Source of the DNA: Imbricaverruca yamaguchii
Lineage: Eukaryota; Arthropoda; Thecostraca; Neoverrucidae
Length of the DNA stretch: 64,000 nt
Direction of reading: 5' to 3'
NCBI GenBank assembly: GCA_034440575.1
Contig: JAOTOL010000439.1
Coordinates: 1-64,000 of the forward strand
Shown here piece by piece: positions 57,771 through 64,000 of this stretch (position 1 is the stretch's first letter; each line of letters begins with the position of its first letter). The notes beneath the pieces were generated by a model. The model did no database searches, was not told the DNA's origin, and saw only the letters and a program-made list of their open reading frames with translations. The translations under genes and the position numbers were made by a program.

Positions 57771-59288
57771 GATTAGTAAATACCTGACATTGTCGCGGTC
57801 GCCCGACCTGTGGTAGGTGCGGCACTTCAGATCACACCGACGAAAAGTGTGATTCGGAACGTGTGTGGTGTGAGAATTGCGGCCAGGGCCAGGTCCCACA
57901 CATTGCATTTGGTGGAGCCTGCCCAGCACATCTGAAGGAGAGGGAAATCCTTGCTTTGAAATGTTCTAGAAACCTGTCTTTTAGACAGGCCAGAGAGGCC
58001 TACGACGAGATTCACCCGAAGGTATCGTACGTAGAGAAGGCGAGGAGCACGCTACGTACTACCAATTACCCGGGCTCAAATGGTATTTCCCAGCTCCCCT
58101 CTCCCCATGCTCAACAAACATGCCCGTCAGCGCAATAGCAGTCACAGATCCCCAGCGCCGCCCAGGTCCTGACACAACTCAAGGCTCTTCTGACATCTTC
58201 TGGACTGGTTTGCTCGTCAGAGCAGTCGCCGCCAACCCGACCGACAGAGTATATTGGACAGAGTATATTGGACGGTTCAGACGCCAGTACATTACCTACC
58301 ACCACAGTACAGCAGCAAGGTGGATGGCATGTCGTGCAGAGAACCAAGAAGCCGAGCCACATCCCCCCGAAACCTCATCTCATCCACCGTCACAGCCACA
58401 TCCACTCTCACCACCACATCCACATCCACATCCACCCCCACGGCTTACCCACACACAAATCCACTGTTAGTCCTCCGCCACCTCCAATCATCTCCTGTGG
58501 GATGGGGGGGGGGCCGCCCGGAAAAAAAGGGGACCCCCCCGGGGGGGGGGGGGTGCGGTGCGCTCCGGTTTGTCCTGTGGGACTGGTGCAGTGGCCCGCA
58601 GAGTACCGCCGCCAGCAGTACCACAGGCGGTGGAGGTCCGCCCGGGGCCTCTTGACATGGTCTGGGGGAATGGGGTGGGGCGCCCGGAGAGTGTTACCAC
58701 CACCACCACAGGGGGGGGAGGTCCGGGCCCCTCTCCTGGCGGTGGGACTGGTCCAGTGGCCCGCAGAGTGCCAGTGGTACCGCCGCAGGCGGTGGAGGTC
58801 CGCTCCGGTGCTCCTGACATGGGGGCGTCGGGTCGGGCTTCCCGTGGCGGGTCACGGGACCCATCGCCAACCGCACGCGCTACGGGGCCTCCCGCAACTC
58901 ACCCATATACTGCTGCAGTCAACGAGGGTGTTGTGTCCGCCAAGAGCACAAACAAGGTGATGTGCCCACCGTCTGGGTGTTCCAGAGCAGGCGGGAAATC
59001 AGTCCAATGGTCTGCGGCTGGACGTAACCGGGTCTCCCAATAGTCACCACCAGGTGGAGGCAGCCCGAGATCCCGGCCTCGTGCCTGCTCAGTATCCTCA
59101 GAATTTAGTGATTATCCAAGCACAGCATAATCTGTGATAATCACCTTTTGCTGCAACACGCACGTTCAAATGTGTGCGTCGTATGTCGGGTTTTTAAAAG
59201 CCTTGGCGTTCTAAATGGTTAATTTTCGAACCATTTTACCACGTAACTGCAGGGGGCTACGTACGAGCATGGACGATCTGCTAGACGA

Positions 59289-61560
59289 CGATTGTGCTAG
59301 AAACTTTACTCAGCTTGTAGAAACTAAAGAACCTTTTACTGTCCCCATTACAGTTTCTAGCTAAATCCGGTTCTTTTGCTCCCTTTCCTGCTCTGTTTTT
59401 TTCCTTCACAATGTCTAGCATTTCGATACGCATTTAGATTAACGACACTTGAGGCTTCTTTAAAGAGTCTAAATGCAGTTTTCTTAGCCTTAATTGCTTT
59501 TATCAAGTCTGGTGTAAGCCATGCTGGCTTTCCTACCCTTCTTTTGCGTCTTTGCTTTTGGGGGACATGTCTAATCTGAATTTCCTGGAAGTAATATTTG
59601 AACTTTTCCCACATTTCACAGGCATTTAAATTGGAGAATTCTTCTTCCCATCTGATGACATTTAAAGCCCTCATGCAGTCAAAGTCTACTCTGTTGAAAT
59701 TTGTAACCTTTGCCAAATTATCCTTGATAATTTACCCTACATGTGCCTTGAATCTAACTATGTTATGGTCACTTCTTCCCAGAGTTTCGCCTACAGTCAA
59801 GTCTTGAACCAAGTCACTTAAATCCGAGAACACAAGGTCCAAGAATGAACCATGCCTGGTAGGTTCCGATACAAACTGGTGTAAGAACAGGTCCTCTTCA
59901 AGGCATTTCCTAAACATTTTGCATGATGGGGAGCCAACACCAGCATTTTCATAACCTTTTAGATTAAAGTCACCAAGAATAAGGCACTTCCACTTAAAGT
60001 TTCTACTGATTTCCTCACAAATCACCTTGTCAAGCTCCAGTTGCTGAGAATGTGGCAGGGTTCCTGATCGGTAGAAAGCTCCTATTTTAAGAGTATTGCT
60101 GTTGCCTTTTCCCACAGTGACATCAAACCAAATGGACTCCACAGACACATTTTTATCCTCACCTGCTACTTTTTTAGAACTGAATAAGCTATTCATATAG
60201 AGCATTACTCCACCACCATTGCTGGACCCCTATTGCACGAAAACATATTGTATCCCTGGATCTCATAGTCCTGCAAGTTATCTACAAAATACCCTTCACT
60301 GACCCATGCCTCCGTAATGCAAACAAAATCTGGTTCCTCCTCAGCAACATAACACTTCAACTCATCAAATTTGGAACGGATACTCTGAGCATTAAACATC
60401 ATACACTTAACAAATGCTCCATAACCACCTTTGGCTTTTTCATACTGAGTTCTTTTATCACTAGATGAACTATCACTCTGTCCCCCTTCAACTGATGCTG
60501 TCCCTATTTCCAGACTTTGAGGTTCTATTGCCTTGGCTGACACTATTGGAATATTCCTGAGTTGGCAATGCAATTTCATCCCTCCCCACCCCATTTCCTA
60601 GTTTCCCTGAAGGACATGTTCGTACACTTGCCTAACGCATGGACCCCCTTCTCAGAGAAGAGCAGGCCATCCCTCTGATAGAGGTCCTACGATGCAGAAA
60701 ACCTGCTCCACTCATCTACAAATGTAAAACCTAGCTCATTGCAGAGCTCTCCTACCCTGGCGTTAGCTGCCAGTGCCCTAGAGCTCCACTCAGGGGAGGT
60801 TCTAGCCCTAGGCAAAATTGCTGTTACAATGACTCTATTGGTACCCTTCAGGGTGGCCAGAAGGGCCCTGTACTCCCGCAGAAGCTCCTCACTCCTACCA
60901 GGACCTATGTTATTTACCCCTACATGCACTATGACTGTTCTAAACTGGTGATCACTGGTGACCTGTGCCACCACAGGTACCAGGTCCTTCACCTTGGCAC
61001 CAGGCCTGGTGATGCACCTCCTGTCCCTCCTACCTTTACAAAATACCCGCTCTAAATGTCGCACACGAGAGTCTCCTAGGACCAGCACTGACTCCTTACT
61101 ACTACTATCCTGGGGGCAGTCATCCAAAGCCTGGAACATATTTGATGTTAATATGCCTGCCCGCTGGGCTGTTCGGCTAGACTTCCTCCCGCTCCTACCA
61201 CCTGCCACCTGCCACTCACTGACCCTTTCCCTTAGGTTCGCGTCTCCAAATCCTCCACCCCTGACCTCATGCCACTTCCCCTCCTGTGACCTACCAGAAC
61301 TACCCCTCCTCTGTTCACTATTAACACCCCCTCTCGAGAGATCCCAGCCACCTCCACAGTAGGGGAAGCCTCAGCTACCTGGTGGCCTGCGACCACCTGG
61401 GCATATGATGTCCCTGCTACGGAGTGACCCCTTGTTGCTTTATCTTGCCTACCCTGTGCAACAAGGGCAGCCTTGAGCTTGGAAAGCTGTGCCTTAAGGG
61501 TCCTAATCTCTTCCTCTAGCGCCTGCATCCTGGTCGACACCATCCCTAAACGCTGCAGCT
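59289..61560 (-). mobile_element. CR1-like LINE, copy 2: ORF1 and endonuclease
   Basis: Minus-strand copy of the 33.9-35.26 kb element, very similar to it over the endonuclease and linker (60600-59289), ending abruptly before the RT. Unlike copy 1 it retains ORF1 (61543-60550). ORF2 here has a broken frame near 60205 and 59725. It lies against the cut end of LINE-3 at 59288. Confidence 0.83.
60550..61543 (-). pseudogene. CR1 ORF1: coiled coil plus SGNH-type esterase
   Basis: The N-terminal MVSTRMQALEEEIRTLKAQL (61543) is a coiled coil, then a Pro/Ser-rich linker with a frameshift near 61230. The esterase domain shows block I VLVLGDSRVRHL (catalytic Ser, near 61090), block III GVNNIGPGRS (near 60920) and, past an in-frame TAG at 60687-60689, block V DGLLFSEKGVH (Asp and His of the triad, near 60660). 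SGNH/GDSL-like esterase ORF1 proteins are known from CR1 and related LINEs and are thought to act in RNP or membrane steps. It is one of the better preserved domains here. Confidence 0.8.
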
Positions 61561-62169
61561 CATGCCTAGATTTAGATTCAAATTAACTCGCTAAACAACC
61601 GACAAAAAGCCAACTATCATTCACTATAAATCGCTACCTTCTATACTGTCAGTTAATTATCTGAGTACCTCAAGAAAAGCAACACGCTAAGTAGAAACTA
61701 TTAAACAATTGTTTTTTTAGTTAAAAAAAAAAAAAATGTATAATCTAATTGTCTTCCACACAAGTAGACAACTATATGAATATCCCTTTTGATATCACTT
61801 CACTCACTATGAATACCACCAACTTACTACCAATTAAACTCCATCTTAAACTTCAACACCAAACACACTATGCACAACAAAAATAAAGAAAGTATGTTAG
61901 GATAGTATGAATGTTGTCTAATGTACTTATGTAATCTACACACTTGTAATATCTCCTACTACAGAAATCGAATCGACGAGAACACGCCTAAGGCCACGAG
62001 GCCTCGCCTAACAAGAAGATGGCGCACGGCAGCGTCGCTAGGTTAATATGAGTATCCTTTGCGTGCTACGAAAATGCTTATCAGATAAAAACTAATGAAA
62101 TATAATCACAGAAGTACTTGCTAAACACCTATCCACAGCTTAGACTAGAGTGTTGCCCTGTTCTGCAAC
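61561..62169. other. Probable CR1 5' UTR and spacer
   Basis: AT-rich with an A14 run near 61723; 61970-62050 holds a small GC-rich patch (aagatggcgcacggcagc, minus-strand context unknown) that could be the CR1 promoter. Nothing coding is seen. Confidence 0.4.
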
Positions 62170-62665
62170 GACTTATCTGGAAACCTGAAGCTCCAACGGA
62201 CGTCCTCCCACCGTGACCACTTGCAGAATTAAGTAAATAACTTCTATTATCCTGTTGGTGAAGAAAGACTGTCTTAACCTTGTCCTGCTGTAGCTAACTA
62301 ATTTTGAATTGATGACTTTTAAGTGCATCATTTCTGTTAGATTCAAATGTTTACCTAATATATCCATCCTCCTGACCATGAACAAATTTAAAGACCCCAA
62401 TGAGTTCTCCTCTCAACTTTCTATATCTATGTGAAGACATCTTCAATTTCTTCAATCTTTCCTCATATGCCAGGTTGCATATGTCATTAGCCATTTTTGT
62501 AGCCATATTTTGTACTCTCTAAGAAGCAGACAATCTATTCCATAACTAGGAGCCAAAGCTTGGACACAGTATTCCAAATGTGGCCTGACCTGCACAGTAA
62601 TGCCGCCAATACATGCCTGACCGCTTTTAGCACCCGATGTCTGACCACTTTCCAGTCCATCCACC
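62170..62665 (-). mobile_element. CR1-like LINE, copy 3: RT C-terminal fragment
   Basis: Reads VRPHLEYCVQALAPSYG (62585-62540), then after frameshifts GSLNLFMVRRMDILG and RTRLRQSFFTNRIIE (62280-62240), the C-terminus seen at 36480-36840 in copy 1. It is more diverged than copies 1 and 2 are from each other, so it is a separate, older, 5'-truncated insertion. Confidence 0.78.
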
Positions 62666-63359
62666 GAATGTAACCTCCGAACTGAAGTGAAATTTTACTT
62701 ACTTTTGGGATGGGTCAGCCTCCGCTTACGACCGGCGTGAGCCTACCTCCCCCAATCCTTAGGCCTTCCTGTTACCTCGAGGCATTGCGTCTCCCATGTC
62801 GTTTTCTGGAAGTTCCACCCATGTTGCTGAGCTTGTACGGAGGTTGACAGATACCCCCATAAAATGAATGTCTGCCTCTCACGTGCTCCCCTGGTACTGT
62901 CGATCTTAAAAAGAAACGATTGTCCCCTTCCTTGCCTCCTATATCAGTGGCACTGCCACCATATAGAGTGGTTAAAGGGCCCTTTCGGTCAATTAATTTT
63001 GGCATGCAGCACCTCCGCCCAATGCTAAATTTTATGTTCATTAAATTTTATGTTCATTCATCCCCCTCCCCACCTTATTCCATCATGGCGACGACCACAC
63101 TTCAGATACGTCCTTACTGCATTTCGCGCCCGGTAAGATGCTAATTATCTGCCATGTTTGACCTGTCCTACCTCGCTTTGTACGTTCTTCCGGGTATTAT
63201 GTGTATAAAGGTATTGGAGATCCCCTCTCGGGACTATGACGTTCTAAGTTTGCACCTGCACCTCTTAAATCCTCATTTTATCCCCCGTACTATGCATACG
63301 CTGCGTATATTCGACAGCGCGTTAGCGGCTTGGCCCGTATTAAGTGGTACCACTGATGA
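62666..63359. other. Unassigned stretch
   Basis: No gene or repeat family recognised. Both strands have only short frames. A tandem ttttatgttcatt pair lies at 63031-63058. Confidence 0.45.
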
Positions 63360-64000
63360 CGTCATATAGTGTGTGTGTGGGTCTTTGTGTTTGGCCAGCC
63401 TGGCACCGTGTGTGGTGATGTCGGCTGTTTCCGGAGGGCGTTTGTGGTGTCAGTATTTTTGGTGGTGTTTGGTAAGGGTGAAAGGGTATGAGGAGTGAGT
63501 GGTGCGGATGAGAGGAAGCGAAGAAGATTATAGCTGTCTTGTAGAGGCGAGTTGTGGGACTAGTTAAATTTATTGAAGAATGGCGCGTAGAGGTAGTAGA
63601 AGTTGAGGACGATCTTGCAGGCGGATGAAGTAGGAGTCGAAGCTGAGCTGGTGCAGAAGTGTAGAGTTTGCCAGTCCGGTCGGTGCATTGGGGTGGGGTG
63701 TAGTTAGCAGGTGGTTGGGGTCGGGTCATCGCCAGTATTGAAATAACATTGCAAGAACAGTTAGTGTTAATGCAAATGTCACATGGGGTTAGTTTTTGTT
63801 TCTTTTTCTTTTTGGTTCATTTTCTTGTTCTTTTTTAACATCTATTTCACATTTTTCTCTCCTTTTTTCCCCATTTTGTTGATTTTTGATTTATTTTTAA
63901 CATCTTTTTCTTTTTTTTTTTTTCTTTTTTTTATCGTTCGTGGATCGGGCGTGTGATAGAGAGAAAGTGGAAGAGGTGCTCGTGTAGTGTTGATGTTCAT
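63360..64000 (-). mobile_element. LINE-5 family, 3' end of a second copy
   Basis: The inverse complement matches 33370-33760: cacctcttccactttctc, the A-rich zone (63780-63930), gttcttgcaatg followed by ctggcgat-acccgacc, and ctgcaccagctc. The body of the element would continue beyond the right edge. Only the C-terminal codons of ORF2 and the 3' UTR are visible. Confidence 0.75.

Larger units (their letters stand above)
56667..57788. mobile_element. 1.1-kb composite insertion in LINE-3 ORF1
   Basis: Flanked by attgt (56662-56666 and 57789-57793). Removing it rejoins QYC to RGRPTCGRC of the zinc-knuckle protein. Inside: a GC-rich stretch (56690-57060), a 42-bp LINE tail (57105-57146), a tatatata/aataaa pair (57165-57195), then family X in inverted orientation (57470-57770). 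The TATA and AATAAA words hint at an LTR, but ends do not fit TG...CA well. Confidence 0.55.
56205..59288 (+). mobile_element. LINE-3: ORF1 and start of ORF2 of an I/Jockey-type LINE
   Basis: ORF1 begins near 56212 (RCEKLRDGSIDVEF), shifts frame at an A-run near 56390, continues with [22 protein letters not shown] (to about 56666) and, after a 1.1-kb insertion, resumes at 57794 with RGRPTCGRCGTSDHTDEKC and FRQAREAYDEIHPKVSY. A Pro/His/Gly-rich tail (58270-59040) includes two similar units (about 58580-58660 and 58750-58825). ORF2 starts near 59235 (LPRNCRGLRTSMDDL) and is cut at about 59288 by the inverted CR1 copy. Not functional. Confidence 0.78.

Overview
The window reads as arthropod nuclear DNA: spliced genes with GT-AG introns, many decayed non-LTR retrotransposons, DNA-transposon relics and long simple repeats. 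A chelicerate or crustacean is a guess from the general look of the retroelements; nothing in the sequence fixes the species.

The host content is a tandem family of C2H2 zinc-finger genes, all on the + strand. Three loci are visible: a broken locus 1 (last exon 866-2406, the rest off the left edge), gene 2 (14960-22454) and gene 3 (39365-53800). For genes 2 and 3 I could assemble a four-exon model by hand. Exon A carries a Kozak-type ATG and an acidic N-terminus, exon B is proline-rich, exon C is a 50-nt mini-exon, and exon D encodes all the zinc fingers. Splice phases agree at every junction (0, 2, 1), and both assembled reading frames are whole numbers of codons: 540 aa for gene 2 and 729 aa for gene 3. 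The loci also share flanks: 13.3-14.9 kb matches 38.0-39.3 kb, the C-D intron of locus 1 matches that of gene 2, and all three share a 3' flank.

Most of the rest is mobile DNA that landed in and between these paralogues. The dominant family is an I/Jockey-type LINE (CCHC ORF1; ORF2 with endonuclease, RT, RNase H and a terminal Cys/His motif; 3' end near gcgccctaaagcccaaataactaac). Copies lie at 4.06-6.44 kb (+), 6.69-9.35 kb (+), 15343-18314 (-, intron A-B of gene 2), 23051-26800 (-), 42255-49253 (+, 7 kb, intron A-B of gene 3) and 56.2-59.3 kb (+). Five very short pieces (37-60 bp) of the same 3' end occur with their own target duplications. A second LINE family, rich in A and C on the + strand, lies at 31.2-33.9 kb (+) and 63.36-64.0 kb (-). 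A CR1-like family with an SGNH-esterase ORF1 lies at 33.9-36.9 kb (+), 59.3-61.6 kb (-) and 62.2-62.7 kb (-).

DNA transposons are a hAT transposase pseudogene (29.35-31.2 kb, -), two copies of a 940-bp PIF/Harbinger-like MITE (11459-12398 and 40343-41283), and a piggyBac-like end at a TTAA (4171). A tRNA-derived SINE (7626-7977) sits inside one LINE. A 620-bp TC/TCTCTG/TCTG microsatellite and a 1.1-kb minisatellite of 14-bp units complete the picture. Because the zinc-finger loci are paralogous, several insertions can be compared with an empty sister site inside the same window, which gives exact boundaries and relative ages.
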